Source: Methylorubrum populi
GTDB taxonomy: Bacteria > Pseudomonadota > Alphaproteobacteria > Rhizobiales > Beijerinckiaceae
Assembly: GCA_020741775.1 (NCBI GenBank)
Contig: DYYG01000044.1
Location: forward strand, 1 to 43,100
DNA length: 43,100 bases
Reading direction: 5' to 3'
The position numbers were made by a program, and so were the translations under genes. The notes beneath the pieces are model-generated. The model was given only the letters and a program-made list of their open reading frames with translations, was not told the origin of the DNA and made no database searches. This document shows positions 24,233 through 34,277 of this stretch, piece by piece. Positions within the stretch are counted from its first letter, which is position 1. Each line of letters begins with the position of its first letter.

Positions 24233-27200
24233 ACCTCTCCGAACCCTTCATCCGCCGGCCGGTCGCGACCACGCTGCTGACCGTCGGCCTGATGCTGGCC
24301 GGCCTGTTCGCCTATGTGCGGTTGCCGGTGGCGCCGCTGCCGCAGGTGGATTTCCCGGTCATCCTCGTCCAGGCGCAGATGGCCGGCGCCTCGCCGGAAA
24401 CCATGGCGACCACGGTCGCCGCGCCGCTGGAGCGGCGGCTCGGGGCCATCGCCGACGTCAACGAGATGACCTCGACGAGTTCCACGGGCACCGTGCGGAT
24501 CGTCCTCTTGTTCGGTCTCAACCGCGACATCGACGGCGCCGCCCGCGACGTGCAGGCGGCGATCAACGCCGCGCGGGCCGACCTGCCGACCTCGCTGCGC
24601 ACCAACCCGACCTATCGCAAGTTCAACCCGGCGGATTCGCCGATCCTGATCCTTGGGCTCACCTCCGACACGCTGACCCCCGGCCAGCTCTACGATTCCG
24701 CCGCGACCATCGTGCAGCAGCGGATGAGCCAGATCGAGGGCGTCGGCAATGTCGATATCGGCGGCTCGTCGCTGCCGGCGGTGCGGGTCGAACTCGATCC
24801 GACCGCCCTGTTCCATTACGGCATCGGCCTGGAGGGGATCCGCGCCGGCCTCGCCTCGGCCAACGCCAACTCGCCCAAGGGCGACATCGTGGCGGGGGAG
24901 CGCCGCTACCAGCTCTACGCCAACGACCAGGGCCGGCAGGCCTCCGACTACCGCGACATCGTCGTGGCCTACCGCAACGGCGCCGCCGTCCGCCTCGCGG
25001 ATGTGGGCGAGGTGGTCGATTCGGTCGAGGACAAGCGCAATCTCGGCCTCGTCGACGGCAAGCCGGGGGTGATCCTGTTCATCTACAAGCAACCGGGCTC
25101 GAACGTCGTCGAGACCGTGGCACGGGTGCGCGCGGCGATTCCGCAGGTGAAGGCGGCTCTGCCCGGCGATATCGACCTCGACATTTCCGGCGACCGCTCC
25201 GCGACGATCCGGGCCTCGCTCGCGAGCACCGAGGAGACGCTGCTCGTCGCCATCGGCCTCGTGATCTTCGTCACCTTCATCTTCCTGCGCTCCTGGCGGG
25301 CGACGCTGATTCCGGCGGTGGCGGTGCCGATCTCGATCATCGGCACCTTCGCGGCGATGTGGTTGCTCGGCTATTCCCTCGACATCCTCTCGCTGATGGC
25401 GCTCATCATCGCCACCGGCTTCGTGGTGGACGACGCCATCGTGGTCCTGGAGAACATCCAGCGGCATATCGAGGCCGGGATGCCGCGGGTCGAGGCGGCG
25501 TTGCTCGGCGCCCGCGAGGTCGGCTTTACCGTCGTCTCGATGAGCCTGTCGCTGATCGCGGTGTTCCTGCCGATCCTGCTGATGGGCGGCATCGTCGGAC
25601 GGCTGTTCCAGGAATTCGCCGTCACGCTGTCGATGGCGATCCTCGTCTCGCTCGTGCTCTCCCTGACGACCACACCGATGATGTGCGCGCTCCTGCTCAA
25701 GCCGGAGGCGCAGGCTCATGCGGGCAAGCGGCCCAACATCCTGATCCGGGGGCTGGAGGCCGGCTTCGACGGATTGCTCGCCGGCTACGAGCGGACCCTG
25801 CGGATCGCGCTCCATCACCGCCGCCTGACGGCGCTCAGCGTCTTCATCGCCATCGGGCTCACGGTCTACGGCTACATCATTGTGCCGAAGGGCTTCTTCC
25901 CCGATCAGGATACCGGCCAGCTCATGGGCGGCATCCAGGCCGACCAGCGCATCTCGTTCCAGTCGATGAAGGACAAGCTGGAGCGGGCCAGCGCCATCGT
26001 GCAGGCGGACCCGGCGGTGAGCAGCATCGTCGGCTTCACCGGCGGGCGCGGCACCAACTCGGCCAACGTCTTCGTCGGCCTCAAACCCCTCGGAACCCGC
26101 GATTCCATCGAGACGGTGATGAACCGTCTCCGGCCGAAGCTCGCCCAGGTGGCGGGCGCGCGCCTGTTCCTGTTTCCGCGTCAGGACCTGAAGATGGGCG
26201 GGCGGCAGAGCTTCGCCCAGTATCAGTATACCCTCCAGGGCGACACCGCCGACGAGCTCTACGCCGCCTCGCCGAAGCTGTTGCAGGCGCTGCAGAAACG
26301 CACCGACATCTTCGCCGACGTGACCTCCGATCAGCAGGAGGGCGGGCTGGAGAGCCGCCTCGTCATCGATCGCGCGAGCGCCTTCCGCTACGGCATCACC
26401 CCCGACCAGATCGACAACACCCTCTACGATGCCTTCGGGCAGCGGCAGGTCTCGACGATCTACAACCCGCTCAACCAGTATCACGTCGTGATGGAGATCG
26501 CGCCGCGTTACCTCCAGAACCCGGAGGTGCTGAAGACGATCTACGTCTCGACCACCGGAGGGCGCGCGCGCGGCTCGGCCACCACCAATGCCGTCGCCGG
26601 AACGGTGCAGGGCGGCGGGACGACGACCGCCTCGCAGGCCTCGACCTCCGGCACCTCCACCACCGACACGGCGGCGAGCATCGCCGCCGATTCGGCGCGC
26701 AACGCCGCCTCCAACGCCATCGCCGCGAGCAAGGGCGGTGCCTCGTCGAGCGCGCCGGTGTCGAGCGCCAAGGAGACCATGGTCCCGCTCTCGGCCTTCG
26801 CCCGCTTCGAGACCGGCAACGCCCCGGTCCAGGTGGCGCATCAGGGCCTGTTCGTGGCGACCACGATCTCGTTCAACCTCGTGCCGGGCAAGAGCCTCAG
26901 CGACGCCACCGCCGTAATCGACCAGACCATGGCCGAGCTGCAGCTGCCGCAAACGATCCACGGCGAATTCGCGGGCGCAGCCAAGAGTTATCAGGAATCG
27001 GCCTCACGCCAGCCGCTGCTCATTCTCGCCGCGCTGCTCGCCGTCTATGCCGTGCTCGGAATCCTGTACGAGAGCTACGTGCATCCGCTCACGATTCTCT
27101 CGACCCTGCCCTCGGCCGGCATCGGCGCCATCGTCGCCCTGCTCACCACAGGCACCGAGTTCACCATCATCGCCCTGATCGCGGTCTTCCTGCTGATCGG

Positions 27201-27543
27201 CATCGTCAAGAAAAACGCGATCCTGATGATCGACTTCGCCCTCGATGCCGAGCGCAGCCGGGGATTGTCACCGGGCGAGGCGATCTTCGAGGCCTGCCTC
27301 CTGCGCTTCCGGCCGATCATGATGACGACGCTCGCGGCCCTGCTCGGCGCGGCCCCGCTCATCATCGCCGGCGGTGAGGGCGCCGAGCTGCGCCGACCCC
27401 TCGGCACGGCCATCGTCGGTGGGTTGATCGTCAGCCAGATCCTGACCCTCTACACGACTCCGGTCGTCTACCTGTATCTCGACCGTTTCCGGCTCTGGGC
27501 GAAGCGTCGCCGGGGCGGACCCGCGACGGTGCCGGCCGAGTGA
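24229..27543 (+). CDS. mdtC: RND multidrug efflux transporter, MdtC type, with low-complexity insert
   Basis: 1104 residues from a GTG overlapping the mdtB stop (GTGA). Same RND architecture as MdtB, with D401-D402 in [19 protein letters not shown] and the C-terminal [18 protein letters not shown]. It is about 60-70 residues longer than usual. A Ser/Thr/Ala/Gly-rich stretch (about residues 777-849) is inserted in the second periplasmic loop, between IYVSTTG and [10 protein letters not shown]; MdtB has only a few residues there. The insert keeps the frame and the GC of the gene. Probable heterotrimer partner of MdtB. Confidence 0.93.
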   Translation: MNLSEPFIRRPVATTLLTVGLMLAGLFAYVRLPVAPLPQVDFPVILVQAQMAGASPETMATTVAAPLERRLGAIADVNEMTSTSSTGTVRIVLLFGLNRDIDGAARDVQAAINAARADLPTSLRTNPTYRKFNPADSPILILGLTSDTLTPGQLYDSAATIVQQRMSQIEGVGNVDIGGSSLPAVRVELDPTALFHYGIGLEGIRAGLASANANSPKGDIVAGERRYQLYANDQGRQASDYRDIVVAYRNGAAVRLADVGEVVDSVEDKRNLGLVDGKPGVILFIYKQPGSNVVETVARVRAAIPQVKAALPGDIDLDISGDRSATIRASLASTEETLLVAIGLVIFVTFIFLRSWRATLIPAVAVPISIIGTFAAMWLLGYSLDILSLMALIIATGFVVDDAIVVLENIQRHIEAGMPRVEAALLGAREVGFTVVSMSLSLIAVFLPILLMGGIVGRLFQEFAVTLSMAILVSLVLSLTTTPMMCALLLKPEAQAHAGKRPNILIRGLEAGFDGLLAGYERTLRIALHHRRLTALSVFIAIGLTVYGYIIVPKGFFPDQDTGQLMGGIQADQRISFQSMKDKLERASAIVQADPAVSSIVGFTGGRGTNSANVFVGLKPLGTRDSIETVMNRLRPKLAQVAGARLFLFPRQDLKMGGRQSFAQYQYTLQGDTADELYAASPKLLQALQKRTDIFADVTSDQQEGGLESRLVIDRASAFRYGITPDQIDNTLYDAFGQRQVSTIYNPLNQYHVVMEIAPRYLQNPEVLKTIYVSTTGGRARGSATTNAVAGTVQGGGTTTASQASTSGTSTTDTAASIAADSARNAASNAIAASKGGASSSAPVSSAKETMVPLSAFARFETGNAPVQVAHQGLFVATTISFNLVPGKSLSDATAVIDQTMAELQLPQTIHGEFAGAAKSYQESASRQPLLILAALLAVYAVLGILYESYVHPLTILSTLPSAGIGAIVALLTTGTEFTIIALIAVFLLIGIVKKNAILMIDFALDAERSRGLSPGEAIFEACLLRFRPIMMTTLAALLGAAPLIIAGGEGAELRRPLGTAIVGGLIVSQILTLYTTPVVYLYLDRFRLWAKRRRGGPATVPAE

Positions 27544-27556
27544 GGATGGTTGTTTC

Positions 27557-29134
27557 GTGACACGTGATTCGCGCCATAACCCTCCGCCCGCCGTGGGCGA
27601 GGGGGCCTTGCGGATGCAGGGCGGCAGCAAACTCGGCTGTTCAGCCTTCTTTCGCCTCGCCGGCATCGCCGTCCTCGGCCTGTCCACCTCCGGCTGCCTT
27701 GTCGGGCCGGACTACACGCGCCCCTCGGTCGAGACGCCGCTGGGCTTCAAGCAGGGCGGCCTGCGGGAGGACAGCCTCGCCTATGTGCAGGCGCAGAAGG
27801 GCTGGCGACCGGCCGTGCCGAACGACGCGGCCGAGCGCGGCGATTGGTGGCGCGTCTTCAAGGACCCGACCCTCGACCGCCTGATCCGCTCCATCGACGT
27901 CGACAACCAGAACCTCCGCGCGCAGATCGCCGTCTACGATCAGGCCCGAGCCCTGGTCGCCCAGGCCCGCGCCGCCCTGTTCCCGAGCGTGATCGGCGCG
28001 CCGAGCATCACCCGCTCGCGGGCGCTCGGCGCCGAGCGCACCACCGTGTCGCTGCAGGGGCAGGCGAGCTGGGAGCTCGACCTGTTCGGCGGCATCCGCC
28101 GCCAGATCGAGAGCGACGTGGCCTCGGCCCAGGCCTCCGCCGCCGACCTCGCTCTGGTGCGCCTCAGCCTCCAGGCGGAACTGGCGACCAACTACCTCCA
28201 ACTCCGCTACCAGGATTCGCTGAAGCGGGTGCTGGAGGAGAATGTCGAGGGCTTCAAGCGCAGCCTCGACATCGCCGAGAACCAGTACAAGGCCGGCGTC
28301 GCCGCCCGCTCCGACGTCATCACCGCGCAGACGCAGCTTCAGACCACCCAGGCCTCCCTGATCGCCGTCGATCTGCAGCGGGCGACCTTCGAGCATGCCG
28401 TGGCGATCCTGACCGGGCGCCCGCCCTCGGAGGTGAGCCTCGCCTTCGCGCCCCTGCCGGTGCGTCCGCCCTCCGTCCCCGTCGGCATCCCCTCCGATCT
28501 CCTGGAGCGCCGGCCCGACATCGCGCAATCCGAGCGGCTGGTTCAGGCGCAGAGCGAGCAGATCGGCGTGGCGATCTCCGCTTTCTACCCCACGGTGACG
28601 CTCTCGGCCTCGGGCGGCTTCTCGGGCGCCACCAGCAACGGCGTGTTCTCCGCCGCCAATCAAGTCTGGTCGATTGCTGCCAGCGGCAGCCAAGTGTTCT
28701 TCGACGGTGGCGCCCGCGCGGCGGTGCTGCAATCGGCGCGCGCTGCCTACGAGGCGGCGGTGGCCAATTACCGCCAGACGGTGCTGACCGCCTTCGGCGA
28801 GGTCGAGAACGGGCTCGCCGGGGTGCGCATCCTCGCCCGGCAGCAGGCCAAGCAGGACGAGGCGGTCGCCTCCGCCCGCCGCGCGGTCGAGATCGCGCTC
28901 AACGAGTACCGGGCCGGCACGCAGAACTACACCACCGTGGTCACCGCCCAGGCGCTGCAGATCAACAACGAGATCACCGCTCTGCAGATCCGCCTCACCC
29001 GCTTCACCACCGCCGTGGCCCTGATCCGGGCGCTCGGCGGCGGCTGGGACGCCCGCTCGCTGCCCACCGGCGAGGAGCTGAAGGGCGTGCGTCTGCCGAT
29101 CGATCGCGGCACCGCCCTACGCACGGACGAGTAG
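27557..29134 (+). CDS. outer-membrane efflux lipoprotein (NodT/OprM family)
   Basis: 525 residues from a GTG at 27557; ATG at 27614 with AGGGGG upstream is an equally good start, leaving a more typical signal peptide. Lipobox LSTSGC with lipidated cysteine at residue 47, followed by the family's LVGPDYTRP. Two outer-membrane-efflux repeats follow, with long coiled-coil helices (for example LQAELATNYLQLRYQDSLKRVLEENVEGFKRSLDIAENQYKAG), and DLLERRPDIAQSE as the NodT/OprM signature. Forms the TolC-like trimeric channel of the MdtABC pump. 13 bases after mdtC. Confidence 0.92.
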   Translation: MTRDSRHNPPPAVGEGALRMQGGSKLGCSAFFRLAGIAVLGLSTSGCLVGPDYTRPSVETPLGFKQGGLREDSLAYVQAQKGWRPAVPNDAAERGDWWRVFKDPTLDRLIRSIDVDNQNLRAQIAVYDQARALVAQARAALFPSVIGAPSITRSRALGAERTTVSLQGQASWELDLFGGIRRQIESDVASAQASAADLALVRLSLQAELATNYLQLRYQDSLKRVLEENVEGFKRSLDIAENQYKAGVAARSDVITAQTQLQTTQASLIAVDLQRATFEHAVAILTGRPPSEVSLAFAPLPVRPPSVPVGIPSDLLERRPDIAQSERLVQAQSEQIGVAISAFYPTVTLSASGGFSGATSNGVFSAANQVWSIAASGSQVFFDGGARAAVLQSARAAYEAAVANYRQTVLTAFGEVENGLAGVRILARQQAKQDEAVASARRAVEIALNEYRAGTQNYTTVVTAQALQINNEITALQIRLTRFTTAVALIRALGGGWDARSLPTGEELKGVRLPIDRGTALRTDE

Positions 29135-29163
29135 GTCTGCGCCGGGCTCGGATCAGCTCGGCC

Positions 29164-29188
29164 GGAACATGGGTCCTGCGATCCTGTT
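29164..29188 (+). promoter_or_regulatory. possible EcfG-type promoter for zwf
   Basis: GGAAC (29164-29168), 16 bases, then TGTT (29185-29188), against the EcfG consensus GGAAC-N16/17-CGTT. It lies 55 bases before the zwf ATG. One mismatch in the -10; the match could be chance. Confidence 0.3.
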
Positions 29189-29203
29189 GAAACCGGGATT
29201 CCA

Positions 29204-29226
29204 CCGGCCGGCCTCTCGCCGGCCGG
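29204..29226 (+). terminator. GC-rich hairpin between the efflux operon and zwf
   Basis: ccggccggc (29204-29212) pairs with gccggccgg (29218-29226) around ctctc: 9 bp, all G-C. No T-run. It may end the efflux transcript, or sit in the zwf leader 17 bases upstream of the start codon. Confidence 0.45.
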
Positions 29227-29242
29227 CAGCCCCGGATGACCC

Positions 29243-30751
29243 ATGCCCGATGCCTGCGTTCACGACACTCCCGACACGCCGCAGGCCCCGCCCTGCACTC
29301 TGGTGATCTTCGGTGCCGGGGGCGACCTCACCAAGCGCCTGCTGATGCCCGCCCTCTACAATCTGGCCGGCGGCGGGCTTCTGGCCGAGGGATTCTCGGT
29401 GCTCGGGGTCGATCACAACCCGCTCACCGACGAAGGCTGGCGCGACGACCTCACCGGGACGATGGAATCCTTCACCAAGGATCCCTCCGCCGAGTTCCAC
29501 GCCGAGCGGATCGACCCGAAGCCCTGGGGCTTCATCCGCGACCGGCTGCACGTGATGCAGGGCGATTTCGCCGACGAGGCGACCTATCGCGATCTCGCGG
29601 ACCGCCTCAGCGGCAATGTCGTGTTCTATCTCGCCGTGGCCGCGCGCTTCTTCGGCCCGGTGGTGGAGGGCTTGGGCAAGGCGGGCTTGCTCAAACAGAC
29701 GGACGACGCCTTCCGCCGGGTCGTGATCGAGAAGCCGTTCGGCTCGGATCTCGACTCCGCCAAGGCGCTCAACAAAACGATCCTCGCCCAGGCCGACGAG
29801 GCCCAGTTCTACCGGATCGACCATTTCCTCGGGAAGGAGACGGTCCAGAGCATCATGGCGATCCGCTTCGCCAACGGAATGCTGGAGCCGATCTGGCGGC
29901 GCGAATACGTCGATCATATCGAGATCACCGCCGCCGAGACCATCGGCGTCGAAGAGCGCGGCGGCTTCTACGAGCCCACGGGCGCGCTGCGCGACATGGT
30001 GCCGAACCACCTGTTCCAGCTTCTCTGCATGGTGGCGATGGAGCCGCCGAACAGCTTCGACGCCGAGGCCGTCCGCAATGAGAAGGCCAAGCTGGTCCAG
30101 GCAATCCGCCCCGTGACCCCGGAGAACGCCGTGCGCGGCCAGTACGCGGCAGGACAGGAAGGCGGGCACGACGTTCCCGCCTATCGCGACGAGCCGGACG
30201 TGGCCAGGGATTCGCGGACCGAGACCTATGTCGCCCTGAAGCTCGAGATCGAGAACTGGCGCTGGGCCGGCGTGCCGTTCTATCTGCGCACCGGCAAGCG
30301 CATGGCCGGGCGGCGCACGGAGATCGCCGTCCACTTCAAGCCGCCGCCCTTCGCCCTGTTTCGCGAGGTGGGTGGGGCCGACCTCGCCCAGAACGTCATG
30401 CGCCTGCGCATCGATCCCGAGCCCGGCTCCGCCACCCGGATCAACGTGAAGCGGCCGGGGCCGCAGATGCATCTCGCCCCGGTCGAGACCGGTTTCCGCT
30501 ACGGCGACTTCTTCGACCCGGCGCCGACGGTCGGCTACGAGACGCTGCTCTACGATTGCATGATGGGCGACCCGACCCTGTTCCAGCGCGCCGACAGCAT
30601 CGAGGCGAGTTGGGCCGCCGTCGATCCGCTGCTCAAGGCCTGGAAGGACGCCCCCGTCGCCTTCTACGCGGCCGGCAGCCCCGGACCGGAGGAGGCGGAT
30701 GCGTTGCTCGCCCGCGACGGGCGGGCCTGGCTGCCGCTCGACGAGACGTGA
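29243..30751 (+). CDS. zwf: glucose-6-phosphate 1-dehydrogenase
   Basis: 502 residues, normal length. NAD(P)-binding FGAGGDLTKR (23-32; most members have GASGDL, here Gly replaces Ser). Active-site RIDHFLGKETVQ (D193, H194) carries the catalytic His-Asp region, and VIEKPFGSDL is also conserved. Oxidises glucose-6-phosphate to the lactone, producing NADPH for the pentose phosphate and Entner-Doudoroff routes. Usually linked with pgl/edd; here isolated. In a methylotroph it would mainly feed NADPH supply and stress defence. Confidence 0.95.
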   Translation: MPDACVHDTPDTPQAPPCTLVIFGAGGDLTKRLLMPALYNLAGGGLLAEGFSVLGVDHNPLTDEGWRDDLTGTMESFTKDPSAEFHAERIDPKPWGFIRDRLHVMQGDFADEATYRDLADRLSGNVVFYLAVAARFFGPVVEGLGKAGLLKQTDDAFRRVVIEKPFGSDLDSAKALNKTILAQADEAQFYRIDHFLGKETVQSIMAIRFANGMLEPIWRREYVDHIEITAAETIGVEERGGFYEPTGALRDMVPNHLFQLLCMVAMEPPNSFDAEAVRNEKAKLVQAIRPVTPENAVRGQYAAGQEGGHDVPAYRDEPDVARDSRTETYVALKLEIENWRWAGVPFYLRTGKRMAGRRTEIAVHFKPPPFALFREVGGADLAQNVMRLRIDPEPGSATRINVKRPGPQMHLAPVETGFRYGDFFDPAPTVGYETLLYDCMMGDPTLFQRADSIEASWAAVDPLLKAWKDAPVAFYAAGSPGPEEADALLARDGRAWLPLDET

Positions 30752-30765
30752 GCGGACCGCCTCAC

Positions 30766-30848
30766 CGTCATTGCGTCAACGAAGCAATCCACCTGCGCGC
30801 CTCGCCTGGGCGAGGGTGGAGCAGGGGATTGCTTCGCTTGCCGTGACG
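30766..30848. repeat. REP-like inverted repeat between zwf and leuB
   Basis: The outer arms, cgtcattgcg...gaagcaatcc (30766-30790) and its imperfect complement ggattgcttcgc...gtgacg (30826-30848), flank a centre with ctcgcc/ggcgag (30801-30814). The 'gtcattgcg...gaagcaatcc' signature is a dispersed intergenic palindrome found in many proteobacteria. Placed between convergent zwf and leuB; may also act as a bidirectional transcript end. Confidence 0.75.
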
Positions 30849-30864
30849 ATGCGGGGTCGCGGTC

Positions 30865-31974
<1,110 letters not shown>

Positions 31975-32110
31975 GGGGCTGGCTCCGGGCTGGTGCCGCG
32001 CCATCTCGCGCGGCAGCGCGCGCGATCATCGCGCCAAGTCCGGGGCTCTATCGGGGGGATTTCACGGCCGCAAGTCCGCCGCGCACGATCCGGCCGTCAG
32101 CGGCCTGCCC

Positions 32111-32431
32111 TCAGCCGCCGCGTTTGGCGGAGCGGAAGGGCCGCAGCATCCAGGCCATCCGCCCGACCTCGTCCTCGTCCCGGCGCGCGGCAGGGGCGGC
32201 GGCCCGCTCGGGAGCGGAGGTGCCGATCTCGTGCACGATCTGCCCGAGCAGCGGCGGCAATTCCTGGCCGTACTCGTCGAGCAGCACGGCGGCGTCGAGC
32301 AGGGCTTGGACTTGGTCGTCGGGAATCGGCCGGCTCTTGATCTGCGCATCGAGCGCCTGATCGGCCAGCAAGGTCGCGAGGCGTGAGACCTCCGACAGAC
32401 CGGCGGGTGGTGCAGAAAGACCGCTGCTCAT
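32111..32431 (-). CDS. hypothetical protein, 106 residues
   Basis: Starts at ATG 32431 (MSSGLSAPPAGLSEVSRLATLL); an upstream frame is open to 32551 but lacks a ribosome site. Mostly helical, soluble, with SRPIPDDQVQALLDAAVLLDEYGQELPPLLGQIVHEIG and a basic end (MAWMLRPFRSAKRGG). No signal peptide or membrane span. No family recognised. The upstream 90 bases are notably AT-rich and probably hold its promoter. Nearest same-strand gene is leuB, 136 bases downstream. Confidence 0.6.
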   Translation of the reverse strand: MSSGLSAPPAGLSEVSRLATLLADQALDAQIKSRPIPDDQVQALLDAAVLLDEYGQELPPLLGQIVHEIGTSAPERAAAPAARRDEDEVGRMAWMLRPFRSAKRGG

Positions 32432-32602
32432 CGATGGATGCCCTCTCGACCGATCGAAAACCCAGAATAATCCCAGGTTGGTGAGCCAATCGTTTCTTTG
32501 CCTCGTTTCGTTCCATCCCACCGATTGCGCTGCGGCGAAGCGGCTGTGCATCGGTCGTGAGTCGCATGTCCACCGGACCGGCCGATGTTCTAAGGTTCAG
32601 CT

Positions 32603-34165
32603 GTGAATTGCCTGATTTCCTCCCCCTCCCGCGGCGCAGGGCGCCGGCTCTTTCCCCGCATGATCGGAGGGGCGCTCCTCGCGAGCATGGCCCTGGTCGT
32701 CGCCTTGCCCGAGGCGTCGGCCGCCCCGCCGCCGGGCGGCAACGCGGCTTGCTACGTGACGGGCGGGGGCGCCTTGGAAATCTGCCGCTCGGCGGACGAG
32801 GCCGAGGGCGTCTACGCCGTCCCGCCGCCCTGCCGCTTCGTCCACGACGTCCAGATCCTGCGCCTCAAGGAAACCGGGCCTCCCGGCCCGCTTCAGGTGA
32901 TCTATCGGGCTGAGCCGCCGCGCCCGGCGGGCCGCCAGAGCGAGGAGGGCTGTCCGGCCGATCTGCGCGCCACCGATCCGGCTGCCGGGGGCGCGGTGCG
33001 GATCGGCCGTCAGGTCGAGGCCTTGGCCGTGACCCTGCCGCCAACCGATCCGCGCTTCTGGAGCGAGGGCCTCAAGGGCGGCGCCTCGACGGAGGCCTCC
33101 GGCCCGCGCCGCCGCAGCCGGGTGAGCCGGCAGGCGCGGCGCGAGGCTCGCCGCGCGGCGCGGGAGGCTGGCGAGACGAACAAGATGACGTTCCGCGCCC
33201 AGGCACAGGCGCCGGAGGGCGATCCGTCCGGCGGCGCCATGATGGTGGCGGGGCGGGATTGGGCGGGCGACCCCTATTACGCCATCCTCGCCACGGCGAC
33301 GGAGCCGGCCGCCGAAGGCCGCCGCCGGGTTCTGGTGCAGGCGCGGACCTACGACTTCCAGGGGCTCGACCTGCGCGTCACCGCCGATCCCGGCACCGAG
33401 TGGAAGCCGTTCGGCGCGGAGCCCGAGCCGGGCCGGCGGCGCGGTCGCTCCCGGCCGACGGCGCCCCCGACCCCGGCACGGGTGCTCGACGAGATGGGCC
33501 GCCCGATCGTCGGCAATTGCGCAGCCCCAGGCTTCGAGCTGCGGGGCCTGACCGGCTCGATCAGCGTGATCGACCGCGTCTACCACTACTTCTACACCGA
33601 TGTGCTGCCGGCCGATTGCAGTGCGCCGCCGGCCAAGCGGCGCATGGCGCTGTATCTGCGCACCAGCCGCGACCCCCTGGCCGAGCGGACATGGTCGGCG
33701 CCCGTCACCCTGATCGAGAACCTGCCCGCCGAGACCGAGATCCGCGTCGCCAAGGCGCGGGGCATGGATCGCTGGGCCGTGGCCTATACCTGTTCGCGGC
33801 CGGTCACCGCCTCGGGCGGCCCGGTCGCCGATCTCTGCCTGCACTACACCACCGATCTCTCGCCCGGCAGCATCACCGCGCTGACCCTGTTTGCCGAGCC
33901 CGTCGCCGCCGGCCACTCGACCGCCTATCTCGGCCTGCGCTCCGGCGGAGACGCCCTCGGGCGCTTCGGCCGCGAAAGTTTCGGCTGGATGACCGACCGC
34001 TACGGCAATCTCGATGCGCCCGCGATCTATCCGGACAAGGGTGGCTTCCTCACCTGGCTCGACCGTCGGGCCCCGCGCATCGATGGAAGCGACGCCTCCT
34101 CCCTCTACGGGCGCCCCGTCTACTGGGCGACCTGGACCGTGCGCCCACGTCCCGCCGCGCCCTGA
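32603..34165 (+). CDS. large exported protein of unknown function
   Basis: 520 residues from a GTG at 32603 with AAGG seven bases upstream. Signal peptide to about residue 40 (MIGGALLASMALVVALPEASA). The body is rich in short beta-strand patterns and repeated Tyr/Trp-Gly segments (YHYFYTDVL, STAYLGLRSG, SFGWMTDRYGNLDAPAIYPD), which suggests a beta-propeller-like extracytoplasmic domain, though I cannot assign a family. An Arg-rich segment (about 167-190, RRRSRVSRQARREARRAARE) splits it, and a second Arg/Pro-rich one lies near 275-290. Several paired cysteines. No operon partner. Confidence 0.7.
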   Translation: MNCLISSPSRGAGRRLFPRMIGGALLASMALVVALPEASAAPPPGGNAACYVTGGGALEICRSADEAEGVYAVPPPCRFVHDVQILRLKETGPPGPLQVIYRAEPPRPAGRQSEEGCPADLRATDPAAGGAVRIGRQVEALAVTLPPTDPRFWSEGLKGGASTEASGPRRRSRVSRQARREARRAAREAGETNKMTFRAQAQAPEGDPSGGAMMVAGRDWAGDPYYAILATATEPAAEGRRRVLVQARTYDFQGLDLRVTADPGTEWKPFGAEPEPGRRRGRSRPTAPPTPARVLDEMGRPIVGNCAAPGFELRGLTGSISVIDRVYHYFYTDVLPADCSAPPAKRRMALYLRTSRDPLAERTWSAPVTLIENLPAETEIRVAKARGMDRWAVAYTCSRPVTASGGPVADLCLHYTTDLSPGSITALTLFAEPVAAGHSTAYLGLRSGGDALGRFGRESFGWMTDRYGNLDAPAIYPDKGGFLTWLDRRAPRIDGSDASSLYGRPVYWATWTVRPRPAAP

Positions 34166-34277
34166 GCGGTGACAGACCGGCCGAGGCCGTCACGGTCCCG
34201 GGTAATCGGCCGGACGAGGGGCCGCCGGCACGGCGTTGATGGGAAAGGGGCTATTCGAACCTGACGGGAGGGCGGGC

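Noticed and set aside
20882..27377. Very long open frames antisense to, or out of frame with, mdtA/mdtB/mdtC (up to about 1070 codons)
   Set aside because: They are rich in Arg, Gly, His and Asp, lack domain sequence, and mirror the GC-biased third positions of the real RND genes.
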